Assembly: GCA_964475205.1 (NCBI GenBank)
Contig: CAYYVQ010000011.1
Location: 1-64,000, forward strand
Length of the DNA: 64,000 nt
DNA from: CAYSRM01 sp964475205
GTDB taxonomy: Bacteria; Verrucomicrobiota; Kiritimatiellia; UBA8416; CAYSRM01
Direction: 5' to 3'
Shown here: piece after piece, positions 43,637 through 52,373 of the stretch
Layout of the letters: each line of letters begins with the position of its first letter
Position numbering within the stretch: the first letter of the stretch is position 1
Notes under the pieces: model-generated
Seen by the model: only the letters and a program-made list of their open reading frames with translations
Told to the model about the DNA's origin: nothing
The model's database searches: none
Program-made: the position numbers and the translations under genes

Positions 43637-44398
43637 CTACCTGGTAGATTCCCTGGCTTTGAGTTCCATTGTTTCCCCTTTGTATTTCAGCACTACTGAG
43701 CTTTTGCGCACTTCAATAAGTTCAACACCCTTTATTTGTTCGTCCTGCCGGATTAACTCGTTATTTATCAGCGCTGTGCCTTCGCGACCTCTGGACAACA
43801 GGCCTTGCACTGTGAGTTTCGGCCAGAGAACAGGTTCAGTGCGAGGCTTTTTCTCGCCTTTATCGGTAGATGGAGCGGGTTTGCGAATCTGTTTGTCTAT
43901 TTTCTTCGCAGTATTGGTTTTTCCTGTGGATGTCATTGCGTTTTTTTCCGGCTTTTGATTTTCCGGTTCTCCGGTTTGCTCTTCGGCTTTAATTGTTTCA
44001 TCGCGGGTAGAAGGCGCATCCGCTGTTTGATCTTCCGGGGTTACGGCGGTTTCCGGAATCCCTGTCTCGGACTGTTTAGTGCCTGAGTCTCCGCCATGCG
44101 CGAACAAAAGGAAGTATACAGCCGCAGCAGCGGAAACAATAACAAGAACTGCAATAATTCCTGCCGGGACTAACCTGTTTTTATTTCGTTTTTTTTGCGG
44201 CGGCGCCTTTTTTGCGGCGGCGGATTCTTCAGGTTCCTCTCCTGTGTGTGGATTTTCTTCCAGGGCATGATTTTCCTGCGATTCCGAAGGAAGGGTCTGT
44301 TCGTCCGGGTTCTGAGCGGGCGGAGCTTTTTCGAATTCCTGGCTGTCCTGGCCGTTATCTTCCTGCTGTCTCTTTAGAGCTTCTTGTATGAGACTCAT
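43637..44398 (-). CDS. gspB: GspB-like type II secretion protein
   Basis: 253 residues. The start MSLIQEALKRQQ is the typical GspB opening (MSLILDALKK), followed by an acidic and proline-rich cytoplasmic part, one transmembrane helix at about 76-98 (LVPAGIIAVLVIVSAAAAVY), a charged linker and a C-terminal PDZ-like/GspB domain LTVQGLLSRGREGTALINNE. GspB with GspA helps place the secretin in the outer membrane by binding peptidoglycan. It overlaps gspA by four bases, confirming the pair. No secretin gene is in the window. Confidence 0.8.
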   Translation of the reverse strand: MSLIQEALKRQQEDNGQDSQEFEKAPPAQNPDEQTLPSESQENHALEENPHTGEEPEESAAAKKAPPQKKRNKNRLVPAGIIAVLVIVSAAAAVYFLLFAHGGDSGTKQSETGIPETAVTPEDQTADAPSTRDETIKAEEQTGEPENQKPEKNAMTSTGKTNTAKKIDKQIRKPAPSTDKGEKKPRTEPVLWPKLTVQGLLSRGREGTALINNELIRQDEQIKGVELIEVRKSSVVLKYKGETMELKARESTR

Positions 44399-45204
44399 GT
44401 TAATCCCTCGAGTTGGTTAATGGCTTTTTTTACTAATTTCGCGCCGATGGTGTGTGTGCGGTTGACGTATCCTGCCAGCAGTGCATTGTCACTTACCGCG
44501 TTGATTAGACGGGGGCTGCCTTTTGAATACCTGTGAAGCTCCCGAATGGCTCCGGGTTCAAAGGTGATATTGTTGTTTGAGCCCGCGATCCATAATCGGT
44601 GTCGGATATACATGGCGGTATCTTCCTGTGAGAGGGGCGAAAGATGGTAACGGATAGTAATCCGCTGTCGAAGCTGGCGAAGGTCCGGTCTTGCAAGCCT
44701 CTTTTTGAGTTCCGGCTGGCCGCACATCACAATCTGTATAAGTTTATGTTGATCCGTTTCAAGGTTGGACAGCAGCCGAACCTGTTCCATGACGGCCGGG
44801 CTGAGGTTCTGGGCTTCGTCGATCACGACTGCTACGTTGATGCCATTGTGGTTTTTCTGAAGAAGAAAATCATTTAGTTTTTCTATGTAGGCAAGCCGGT
44901 CCTTCGCTCTGACTTCAAGCCCAAAATCGTTAAGCATGGCACGGAGAAGCTGGGTTTCTGTAAGCGTGGGGTTGAGTATCAGCGCTGTTTCCACCTCGTT
45001 TCCGAGGTTGGCAAGAACGGCCCGGCACAGCGTTGTTTTACCCGATCCAACCTCCCCGGTGAGCTCGATAAAGCCTTTACGGCTTTGGATGCCGTAAATC
45101 AGGTGGTCGTAAGCTTCTTTATGATGCCGCGCGAAATATAGAAACCGCGGGTCGGGCGTAATATTAAAGGGGTATTCCCTGAGTTTAAAAAATTCCAGAT
45201 ACAT
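44395..45204 (-). CDS. gspA: GspA/ExeA-type AAA ATPase
   Basis: 269 residues. The beginning YLEFFKLREYPFNITPDPRF is the standard start of ExeA/GspA and XrtA-associated ATPases, followed by GEVGSGKTTLCRAVL (Walker A at about 50-58), VAVVIDEAQNLSP (Walker B) and VMCGQPELKKRL, then PRLINAVSDNALLAGY. It lacks the peptidoglycan-binding tail of full-length ExeA, so it is the short form. Cytosolic ATPase partner of GspB. It overlaps gspB by four bases; first gene of the gspAB pair. Confidence 0.85.
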   Translation of the reverse strand: MYLEFFKLREYPFNITPDPRFLYFARHHKEAYDHLIYGIQSRKGFIELTGEVGSGKTTLCRAVLANLGNEVETALILNPTLTETQLLRAMLNDFGLEVRAKDRLAYIEKLNDFLLQKNHNGINVAVVIDEAQNLSPAVMEQVRLLSNLETDQHKLIQIVMCGQPELKKRLARPDLRQLRQRITIRYHLSPLSQEDTAMYIRHRLWIAGSNNNITFEPGAIRELHRYSKGSPRLINAVSDNALLAGYVNRTHTIGAKLVKKAINQLEGLT

Positions 45205-45381
45205 TTCTCACATCCGGTCTATTTCCAGTACTAGCATATTCTAGCCTCTACTATTGGTCCATTGCACGATTAATCCCAAAACAAGCGGTTCGCCTGCATG
45301 AAGTTAGCGTTGACTCCAGAGAATTGAGCCCTTCTATATTGACGGGAGTCCAGTCGCTTCAGGGCGCATGTACCCCTGCTT

Positions 45382-46269
45382 CTATTCAGGTTTCTCAGGA
45401 TGCACGTGTGTTTCGCCGGCATCATGAAACATCATCCTTGGAGTTGCTTCTTTATCCGCTTCAGTCATGAGATTGAGTAATTTATATGCCCTGGTCCGGA
45501 CTTTTTTGCCGGTCTTCAGGGCTTCCATCCTATCTTTGAGGTGTTTTCGGTTCGGAAACAGGGCGAGAACTTTTTCGTAGTCCCGGGCAGCCTGACGGTT
45601 ATTTCCTGCGATCTCATGCAGGATTGCGCGATAGGAAAGTATTCTGGCCTTGAGGCTCTTGTTCTCCGGCGCCGATTTGTCTTCTCCCTTTTCCATGAAG
45701 GCGACGGCTGCATTCAGCGCCGATCGCGCCCTGGAAAGTTCTTTTTGAGTGATGTAGATCCTGGCTTTTGCAAACTGGATCTTTGCATTCATCGGATTAT
45801 TCCATTGTGCTTCTTCAAGGATCTTCAGCGCCTTGTCAGGTCGGTTGATTCCTGTTCGCAACCAGAAGGCGGCAACAAGGTACGCCTGTACATTGTGAGG
45901 GTCAGCCTTGGTTGCAAGACGCAGCCATGGCATAATTTCCTGAACATCCATGTCTCTGACATGCACATGCGAGTTGGGCGAAATTTCTTCTTCCAGTTTC
46001 CTGAAAAAGTTTTCTTCAAGCGCTTTTTTCTTTATGTGTTCAACACCTCGATGGAAATAGGTGTCTGCCATGCCGTAAAATTCACCGGAGATGGCAAACC
46101 TGGCATCGCTGAGCAGCATTGATAGAAGAGAGCTTTCGCGCGAAGCTGCAAGGCGGCCGTCTTTCAGGTTTGTTGTATAAAGCCTGCATGAAAGCGTAAA
46201 TGCGCAGGTCCACAGAAAAAGTACAGCAGTTACGTAAAAATGAGTGCGTTGGATAAAATCTTTTATCAT
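45382..46269 (-). CDS. membrane-anchored TPR-type protein
   Basis: 295 residues. A single N-terminal membrane segment (about 12-29) with cysteines in it is followed by a helical, repeat-like region (about 100-255) with pairs such as MPWLRLATKADPHNVQAYLV, ALKILEEAQWNNPMNAKIQF and LNAAVAFMEKGEDKS. No catalytic motif. It is probably a scaffold in the periplasm or at the membrane. It follows the ABC exporter permease gene by ten bases, so it may work with that exporter; evidence for that is only position. Confidence 0.55.
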   Translation of the reverse strand: MIKDFIQRTHFYVTAVLFLWTCAFTLSCRLYTTNLKDGRLAASRESSLLSMLLSDARFAISGEFYGMADTYFHRGVEHIKKKALEENFFRKLEEEISPNSHVHVRDMDVQEIMPWLRLATKADPHNVQAYLVAAFWLRTGINRPDKALKILEEAQWNNPMNAKIQFAKARIYITQKELSRARSALNAAVAFMEKGEDKSAPENKSLKARILSYRAILHEIAGNNRQAARDYEKVLALFPNRKHLKDRMEALKTGKKVRTRAYKLLNLMTEADKEATPRMMFHDAGETHVHPEKPE

Positions 46270-46278
46270 TCCGGCTTC

Positions 46279-47064
46279 TCAAAGTACATTGCTTCTGGAG
46301 AATTTTTTTGACCTGTAGCACAACCACGCCAGGATCAGAATTGCTCCTGTCAGGGCAATTCCGTAAAAAACGGATTGCACAAGTATCTCTGTTGAAACAG
46401 GTCCGTAAGAATGCACTATTCTTTTTCGCATGTCTAAAACTTCAAAGTGCGGCAACACGTTGTAGAGGAAAAAAAGCAAAGAGCTTCGAAGACCCGTTTC
46501 CTGCGCAACAAACTCGGGAATGCGCGGAACAACAATGAAGGAAGCCGCCGTAAGCGCATATGTCAAGGTCGCTCCAGCGTCCTTGTTGAGGCGGGTGGAA
46601 AAAAGCAGGCCGGTGGAACAGATTACAGCCAGGGCAATACAATGAAGTAGATAACCCTGCGTCAGAGTTCCAACGTCAAAATCAGCTCCCTTGAGCTTGA
46701 CAAGCAGCACGGCAAAAAGGTAAAATGAACATGTTGCCACAGAAACCACTATCCATGAACCAATAAGTTTGCCCAGCAGCAATTCAATGCGCTTTACCGG
46801 CTTGGAAAGAACCTGGAGCACAGTTTCTTTCTGTTCCTCATCGGGAATCTGGCGGGATGCGACATTCACGGCCAGTATCGAGGAGAAGACCCATGCAGCC
46901 AGCAGGGCAATGTCCTTGGTGTACCGTGCAACACCGCCCAGACCGAAGATATCCAGCGACACCACTGCCATTAGGATTCCTGCCAGAAGTATAAGCAAAA
47001 CGTATGCTTCTTTTCTGCGAATTACTTCAACGAAGGCGACTGCTGCAATTGCCAGGATTTTCAT
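46279..47064 (-). CDS. ABC-2 type transporter permease
   Basis: 261 residues with six hydrophobic segments (about 17-36, 47-68, 98-122, 140-158, 165-183, 228-250). The order and the SRQIPDEEQKETVLQVLSKP element (a cytoplasmic loop) match ABC-2 permeases of the NatB/Cu-processing type. Pairs with the ATPase gene that overlaps it by four bases (ATGA at 47061). Substrate unknown; such pairs export drugs, peptides or lipids, or act in surface assembly. Confidence 0.75.
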   Translation of the reverse strand: MKILAIAAVAFVEVIRRKEAYVLLILLAGILMAVVSLDIFGLGGVARYTKDIALLAAWVFSSILAVNVASRQIPDEEQKETVLQVLSKPVKRIELLLGKLIGSWIVVSVATCSFYLFAVLLVKLKGADFDVGTLTQGYLLHCIALAVICSTGLLFSTRLNKDAGATLTYALTAASFIVVPRIPEFVAQETGLRSSLLFFLYNVLPHFEVLDMRKRIVHSYGPVSTEILVQSVFYGIALTGAILILAWLCYRSKKFSRSNVL

Positions 47065-47828
47065 GTCTGTTCACCCGTGTTGTTTCCGCCGATGGCGCCT
47101 ACTGTCTTCAGAAAATGCTTTTCAAGGCTTTCGCCTTTCTCGACAATTTCGTCAATTTCGCCTTCTGCGATTATTTTTCCGTCTACAATGATGGCGACTC
47201 GGTCGCAAACGGTTTCCACTTCAGATAGCTCGTGGGAAGAGAAAAAAACCGTTTTCCCTCTTTCACGCAAATCTTCCACTATGCGTCGGATCTTTGTCCT
47301 GCCTACAGGATCCATTCCGCTGGTGGGCTCGTCAAGTATTACCAGGTCGGGGTCGTTGATCAGGGTCTGAGCAAGGCATATTCTCTGTAACATGCCTCTT
47401 GAGTATGTTGCGATTCTTCTTGATGCATCATGTTCGAGGTCCACCTGGTGTAGAACCGATTTAATCCGCTTTTCGATCTCGGGACCTTTCATGCCGAACA
47501 GGCGTCCGGAAAAAACGAGAAGCTCGCGGCCGGAAAGAAACCGGTAAGCCACAGGCCGCTCTGGAAGGTATCCTATCCTTTCCCTGGCTATTGTTTTGCG
47601 CACATCCGTGCCAAGCACATAAGCCTCGCCCGAGACCGCCTTGATGAATCCGAGCAGAACATGCATGGCAGTTGTCTTGCCGGCTCCGTTCGGTCCGATA
47701 AAACCGAATATTCCGCCCTCGGGCACAGCAAGGCTGACGGACTGCAATGCTGGAACAACCGAGTCCTTTCTGCCGAATGAAACCGTAAGGTTTCTCATTT
47801 CTAACGCGTTTGCGCGGGATTCATTCAT
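47061..47828 (-). CDS. ABC transporter ATP-binding protein
   Basis: 255 residues from the ATG at 47828; an open extension upstream is low-complexity sequence built from gctggatgctgg repeats (47881-47915) and is not likely to be coding. Walker A GPNGAGKTT, signature YSRGMLQRICLAQ, Walker B LVILDEPTSGMDP, and the switch histidine in VFFSSHELSE. Soluble motor of the two-component exporter with the permease encoded immediately downstream. Confidence 0.85.
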   Translation of the reverse strand: MNESRANALEMRNLTVSFGRKDSVVPALQSVSLAVPEGGIFGFIGPNGAGKTTAMHVLLGFIKAVSGEAYVLGTDVRKTIARERIGYLPERPVAYRFLSGRELLVFSGRLFGMKGPEIEKRIKSVLHQVDLEHDASRRIATYSRGMLQRICLAQTLINDPDLVILDEPTSGMDPVGRTKIRRIVEDLRERGKTVFFSSHELSEVETVCDRVAIIVDGKIIAEGEIDEIVEKGESLEKHFLKTVGAIGGNNTGEQT

Positions 47829-47969
47829 GGCCTGAATATTAATCCTGTTTCCGAATCGATGCAAGAGGGTTGTTGTTGCCGAGTGCTGGATGCTGGTTGC
47901 TGGGTGCTGGTGGCGCAAACGAAAGAGCAGTGAGGGACATGCTGTTTCAAGATTTGCAGGTTGTTGTTA

Positions 47970-47998
47970 TTGACAATAAGCTCCGATTAAGGTAAATA
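47970..47998 (+). promoter_or_regulatory. sigma-70 promoter of tRNA-Glu
   Basis: TTGACA (47970-47975), 17-base spacer, TAAATA (47993-47998), 17 bases before the mature tRNA start at 48016. Consensus -35 and spacing, so transcription should start near 48005. Confidence 0.75.
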
Positions 47999-48015
47999 CA
48001 CGCACTTGTTCCTTT

Positions 48016-48091
48016 GCCCCCATCGTCTAGTGGCCTAGGACGCCGGGTTCTCATCCCGGTAACACGGGTTCGACTCCCGTTGGGGGTGCCA
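48016..48091 (+). tRNA. tRNA-Glu (anticodon CTC)
   Basis: 76 nt with encoded CCA. Acceptor arms GCCCCCA / TGGGGGT, D-arm with TAGTGGCCTAGGA, anticodon stem GCCGGG-loop-CCCGG containing CTC, and T-arm ACGGG-TTCGACT-CCCGT. G1 pairs with U72 as a wobble, otherwise the cloverleaf is complete. It stands alone between an ABC transporter gene and a fold-back. Confidence 0.95.
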
Positions 48092-48100
48092 TTTCGCTCC

Positions 48101-48178
48101 GGAGCGGGGCTGTTCTTTGTCTGGAGTATGTTCCCCTTGACCCCTGGACATACCAGGTCTGCAGAACCGCCCCGCTCC
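48101..48178 (+). repeat. 78-nt inverted repeat after tRNA-Glu
   Basis: Left arm ggagcggggctgttc (48101-48115) and right arm gaaccgccccgctcc (48164-48178) pair with one mismatch; between them ctggagtatgtt and acataccag form an inner stem. It begins nine bases after the tRNA. A processing or termination structure, or the boundary of a small RNA; there is no T-run just after it. Confidence 0.55.
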
Positions 48179-48247
48179 TTCGCAACTTTTTGGGGATTTG
48201 GCTCGAAGCAGGGTTCATGGTAGAGCGGCTGGAGCCATCCTGTTTTG

Positions 48248-49105
48248 TTATTTTATTTTTTCGTCAAGCGGGCCTACGCCGGAGTAGGCGTCGAACCCGC
48301 CGTCGACACAAAGGGTAACGCCGTGAATAAAGCTGCCGGCTTCAGATAGAAGCAGAACTATCGGCCCGAGCAATTCTTCCGGCGCGCCGAATCTGTTCAT
48401 CGGGGTATGAGAGATGATTGATTTGCCGCGGGCTGTAAGAGTATTGTCATCTTTCTCAAAGAGCAGTTGATGATTCTGCGTGGTATCCAGAAATCCCGGG
48501 GCTATCTCGTTGACTCTTATGGACGCTTCAGGGAAATCAACTTTGACCTGTACCGAAAGCCATTTGGTCAAATTTGTGACTGCTGCCTTTGCGTTTGAAT
48601 ATCCCGGCACGTTTGTCAGGGGCGCGATGGCGCTCATTGAAGAGGTGTTGATGATAACTCCTTTTCCCTGTTCGGCAAAATATCTGCAAAAGGCCTGTGT
48701 CGGCATGAATGTTCCCTTGTAGTTCAAGGCGAAAACCTTGTCCAGTTCATCAAGGGAGAGTTCTGTAAACCTGCCGTCTGGCGGCACACATGCTCCTTTG
48801 CGATTTCCCCCGGCTCCATTGATCAATGCGTCGCATTTGCCGAATTTGCCTATTATGGAGTCCAGTGCGCCTTGAATGCTTTCAGGATCCATAACATTGC
48901 ATTTCAGGCCAATTGATTGCCCGCCTTGCGAGTTGATCTCGGCTTCGAGTTCTTTGACTTTTTCTTCCTGGATATCCAGAAGGGCTATTTTTGCCCCTCT
49001 TGCCGCCAGCATCTTCGAAACTGCTCCGAAGATGACTCCGGCGGCTCCGGTCACAGCCACTACCATTCCTTCTACACTGAATTTGTCCTGCGGTTCTGTT
49101 GTCAT
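48248..49105 (-). CDS. SDR oxidoreductase, likely mannonate/fructuronate reductase type
   Basis: 285 residues. Rossmann motif VAVTGAAGVIFGAVSKML (the third G of the usual TGxxxGIG is replaced), NGAGGN, and catalytic INTSSMSA with PGYSNAKAAV (Ser-Tyr-Lys). The C-terminal DGGFDAYSGVG resembles SDR-type D-mannonate oxidoreductases. With the two genes that follow (an aldolase and a keto-sugar kinase) it fits the hexuronate pathway, where fructuronate and mannonate are interconverted with NAD(P)H. The exact substrate is uncertain; KduD-like activity is an alternative. Confidence 0.7.
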   Translation of the reverse strand: MTTEPQDKFSVEGMVVAVTGAAGVIFGAVSKMLAARGAKIALLDIQEEKVKELEAEINSQGGQSIGLKCNVMDPESIQGALDSIIGKFGKCDALINGAGGNRKGACVPPDGRFTELSLDELDKVFALNYKGTFMPTQAFCRYFAEQGKGVIINTSSMSAIAPLTNVPGYSNAKAAVTNLTKWLSVQVKVDFPEASIRVNEIAPGFLDTTQNHQLLFEKDDNTLTARGKSIISHTPMNRFGAPEELLGPIVLLLSEAGSFIHGVTLCVDGGFDAYSGVGPLDEKIK

Positions 49106-49115
49106 TTGTGTCTCC

Positions 49116-49871
49116 CTATTTTGCCATCGCTTTCTTAAATTGAGTTTTGAACTGTTCTAAAGATTCCTTGATTACATCTATATCCCCGGGCGCATCCTTA
49201 TTAATCACAACTTTCAGAGGGGCAGACATGCCTAATACGGGAGTATAACCGCGTTTGGATATAGCTTCAACATACTGGGGTCCTGTTTCATAATCAACAG
49301 CGCCCGTGGGCATAATGATTCTGTTTTTATGCCTTTCCCGGACGTAAGGGGCAAGGAGATCAGACAACCCCTTGGGGCCATGTGAACGAGCGGGGAATAT
49401 TTTTACAGCATCAGGTTCAAGTCCGTCATCCCTTTCAACAAAATACTGGAATTCGGTTGGTGTGAAGATTGCCGGAGCTGCAAAAACTCCTGACTCGTGA
49501 GCTATGCGAACAAAATCTTTTCCTTCGCCGTACCCGCCCATTACGTTGGCAGGCGCAACTATCATGTCGAACCCCATTTCGATAGCCGATTCTAACTCGG
49601 CAGGATTAATAACGCTGCCTACTCCCAGCACGAACGGATTATCAGCGGCGCTCTGGTCGCGTTTCTTTACCAGTTCCTGCATTGCCTCCCGAAGCAATCC
49701 TTCGTCGATTCTAAAGGTTAGTTCGGCCACATATCCGGCGTTGTGGATCTCGGTCACTGTAGTGACGATATGTTCAGGATTCTTCACGTGGCTTTTGTTC
49801 ATGACCACTACAATACCGCTTTTTCTTAAAGCCGCATCCACGGCGGTGCGTCTCATTTCATCATTTTCCAT
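49116..49871 (-). CDS. KDPG/KHG aldolase-like protein
   Basis: 251 residues, longer than the usual 200-215. The N-terminal AELTFRIDEG keeps the general-acid Glu, GVGSVINPAELESAIEMGFD and IVAPANVMGG follow, and the Schiff-base lysine is in AVKIFPARSHGPKGL. Ends with RIIMPTGAVDYETG. The enzyme splits 2-keto-3-deoxy-6-phosphogluconate into pyruvate and glyceraldehyde 3-phosphate. It sits between the SDR and the PfkB kinase genes (10 and 43 bases apart), the expected order for this route. Confidence 0.75.
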   Translation of the reverse strand: MENDEMRRTAVDAALRKSGIVVVMNKSHVKNPEHIVTTVTEIHNAGYVAELTFRIDEGLLREAMQELVKKRDQSAADNPFVLGVGSVINPAELESAIEMGFDMIVAPANVMGGYGEGKDFVRIAHESGVFAAPAIFTPTEFQYFVERDDGLEPDAVKIFPARSHGPKGLSDLLAPYVRERHKNRIIMPTGAVDYETGPQYVEAISKRGYTPVLGMSAPLKVVINKDAPGDIDVIKESLEQFKTQFKKAMAK

Positions 49872-49914
49872 TCTTCGATTCCCTTTTTATTGTGCGTTAA
49901 TAAAAACTTTCGAA

Positions 49915-51036
49915 CTATCGAAGCGCGCTGACCCCGCCGCCGCCGGCAGCTCGTTTAACTTCTTTTTCCACTTCTGATTGTTTGACCATCGTTACGTCAC
50001 CCGGGGTTGCCTGTACGCATATTCCGTGTGCAGCGCCCCACTGTACTGCTTCCGCAACATCTTTGCCTTTCAAAAGTGCAGCGGCAACGCCGGACATGAA
50101 GGAATCTCCACCGCCTGTCCGGTCCACGATCTCAACATTGTTGCGCGTTGTGGCAAGATGCAACTTGTCATTTTCCACGTCATACAGGACGGCCCCCCAG
50201 TTGATTCTGTCGGCGCTGAGCGCGGCTCGAAGCTGGGTTCCTATCAGTTTAAGGTTGGAATATTTGGCCGCTACATTGCGCAGCATCTCCGAGTAAGCCT
50301 CGAGCCACACATCAAAGGGCTCGTCCTTGCCTACTTTACGGGAGCTTTCACCAAGTGCGTCATTGAAGTCGCTCTGGTTGCCTACAAGAAAATCGGTGTG
50401 CGCGACTATTTCGCAGTTTTGTTTTCTTGCCTTTTCTTTGTCTGGCTCAACCTTTGAACGGTAGTTAAGGTCAAATGACCGATAGGTCCCGGCTTCGCCC
50501 GCTGCTTTCATGGCTTCCAACGCTACCTCTCCGGAAGCAGGCGAAATGAGAGCATAGATGCCTCCGGTGTGGAACCATCTTACGCCTTTTCCAAAAAGGG
50601 ATTTCCAGTCAACATCGCCAGGCTTAAGCTCGCGTATGGCAGTATGAGCCCTGTAGTATTCAGTTACAGACGGCAGTACCCCTTTGCCAGTCCAGGTAAA
50701 ATTTATCCCGTTGTGTATAGTTCCTTTTTTGTCGGTGGAGAACTGCCCTCTTCCGTCGGTGGAGAACCAGACGATATTTGAAACATCCACACCTGATTCT
50801 CTGATCTGGTTCTCTATATTCCTGCCCACTCCGTCGTCTACCAGCGCGGTAATTACTGCAGTTCGCAGGCCGAAACAGTAGCTCAGGCCTTCGGCTACGT
50901 TTGTCTCCCCCCCGCCATGCCACAATCTCGCGGTTCGGCTTCTTGCGGTGGGAGTATCTCCCGGATCGAGGCGAAGCATGACCTCGCCCAGTGATATTTC
51001 ATCGTATTTGCAGCTTTCATATGGTTTAATTTTCAT
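49915..51036 (-). CDS. kdgK: 2-keto-3-deoxygluconate kinase-type PfkB kinase
   Basis: 373 residues, slightly long. PfkB/ribokinase fold: an early GGGETNVAEGLSYCFGL substrate-binding region, a mid LVGNQSDFND element and the ATP/anion-hole signature DRTGGGDSFMSGVAA with the catalytic aspartate. It should phosphorylate 2-keto-3-deoxygluconate to KDPG, the substrate of the aldolase gene next to it. No UxuA or KduI dehydratase/isomerase gene is in the window. Confidence 0.8.
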   Translation of the reverse strand: MKIKPYESCKYDEISLGEVMLRLDPGDTPTARSRTARLWHGGGETNVAEGLSYCFGLRTAVITALVDDGVGRNIENQIRESGVDVSNIVWFSTDGRGQFSTDKKGTIHNGINFTWTGKGVLPSVTEYYRAHTAIRELKPGDVDWKSLFGKGVRWFHTGGIYALISPASGEVALEAMKAAGEAGTYRSFDLNYRSKVEPDKEKARKQNCEIVAHTDFLVGNQSDFNDALGESSRKVGKDEPFDVWLEAYSEMLRNVAAKYSNLKLIGTQLRAALSADRINWGAVLYDVENDKLHLATTRNNVEIVDRTGGGDSFMSGVAAALLKGKDVAEAVQWGAAHGICVQATPGDVTMVKQSEVEKEVKRAAGGGGVSALR

Positions 51037-51251
51037 CCCTGTATTCTCCTTTCACAGCTTTATCAGTCGGCTTTCTCTATAAGCATTATAGATAAAGCAG
51101 ACTGCTCCATGCCAAAAAATCCTGCCAAACAGATTAATAGCGGCAAGACTTTGAGACAACAAAGAATTTTCAAAGTACAGTGTTTGCATTCGGTTATCCA
51201 ATAAAAAGTCAGGTTAATTGCCGCTTTGGTCTTTCTCAGTGAAACTGTTGA

Positions 51252-52373
51252 TCAGGGATTTACGGTTTTTCTGAGAAGCGGGACCTTCTGAATCCCCGTG
51301 ACTGCCAGAAAGGACCATGCAAAAACAAAAGCCGTCACTGCAGGAACTGCGACGACCGGGTGCAGTGCGGCTCCTGGAATGTTGAGCGCCGCCAGAACTC
51401 TCAATAGCATCGGATGAACCGCGTATATTCCAAATGCGGAGCCTGCCAGAGCATATATCAATTTGTTTGTGAACGAATCTGAATATCCGGACGTTGTAAA
51501 TTGGGAGCGCATGAACAGAAAAAAAGAGAGAGCATAGACTACTACAAACGGACTCAGGCTCACGTAGACAAGAGTCGCTTTGTTCCCTCCTGCCACGGGC
51601 CATAGAATTCGGCTGGTTAAAGCAATTGCAGCCACAGATGCTAAAGCAGTTCCGGCGCTTATTCTGCGAGCGTTCCTTCTGATCTCCACACGGCTTAATT
51701 CGTAGCCAGCCATATAATAGCCCAGGTAAGGAATGAACCTTGTTAGAATTGAGTGATATTCTTCCATTTTATGATAATGCAGAAACATGGAAAAAGCGCT
51801 TGATAAGATAAGTATTTCTGCCAGCAGTCTTATTCTTCTCCCTTGTGTAACTTTTTTTGAATAAGCTGCAAACACGGGGGTGGCGGCGTAAAGACCGGGA
51901 AGCATGTACAAATACCAGAGGTGATAATAGGGCGCCCCCCTGAATATGTTGGATAGATAAACGTTCCATCCTTCCCGGTCCGGGGACATGATACGGATCA
52001 GGATATACAATGCGGTCCAGAAAATAAGAGGAAAGATCAGTTTGCATCGCTTGCGGTAAAATCGGCCGTAAGCCAGGTCTCGGGCTTCTTGAATCAGTAG
52101 CGATCCGCTGACCATGACAAAGAGGGGAACACAGAGCGATGCCGCCGCGGCAGCAAGGTTGGCTGTCCACCACAGTGAACCGGACGCGTATCTGGTTTCA
52201 CTTAAAATCGGAGCGGCCACATGGTACAGAACCACCGCGAGACACGCGATTGCGCGGAGGATATCAAGCCAGAGTTTTCGCTGCCGGGCGACGATTCCAG
52301 GATCTGTACTGACCCGGGGGTATGATCGAACCGAACTTCTCTGCTGCTTGCCGAATTTTCTCCGCGGTGTCAT
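51252..52373 (-). CDS. acyltransferase 3 family membrane protein (OafA-like)
   Basis: About 373 residues from the ATG at 52373. The family core begins at WLDILRAIACLAVVLYHVA, where the histidine is the expected catalytic one, and about ten hydrophobic segments follow. These proteins move acetyl or other acyl groups onto exported polysaccharides at the inner membrane. The start is unclear: the frame is open to 52538, and the nearest ATG before the core overlaps the end of the PEP carboxykinase gene by 110 bases. The motif only begins downstream of that overlap, so a rare start codon near 52290 is also possible. Confidence 0.7.
   Translation of the reverse strand: MTPRRKFGKQQRSSVRSYPRVSTDPGIVARQRKLWLDILRAIACLAVVLYHVAAPILSETRYASGSLWWTANLAAAAASLCVPLFVMVSGSLLIQEARDLAYGRFYRKRCKLIFPLIFWTALYILIRIMSPDREGWNVYLSNIFRGAPYYHLWYLYMLPGLYAATPVFAAYSKKVTQGRRIRLLAEILILSSAFSMFLHYHKMEEYHSILTRFIPYLGYYMAGYELSRVEIRRNARRISAGTALASVAAIALTSRILWPVAGGNKATLVYVSLSPFVVVYALSFFLFMRSQFTTSGYSDSFTNKLIYALAGSAFGIYAVHPMLLRVLAALNIPGAALHPVVAVPAVTAFVFAWSFLAVTGIQKVPLLRKTVNP

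Noticed and set aside
47881..47915. gctggatgctgg-type short tandem repeat upstream of the ABC ATPase gene
   Set aside because: A brief simple-sequence filler; too short to call as a separate element, and used only to reject the upstream start.
48014..48223. Open frame of 69 codons across the tRNA
   Set aside because: It overlaps tRNA-Glu and a fold-back; the tRNA fully explains the sequence.
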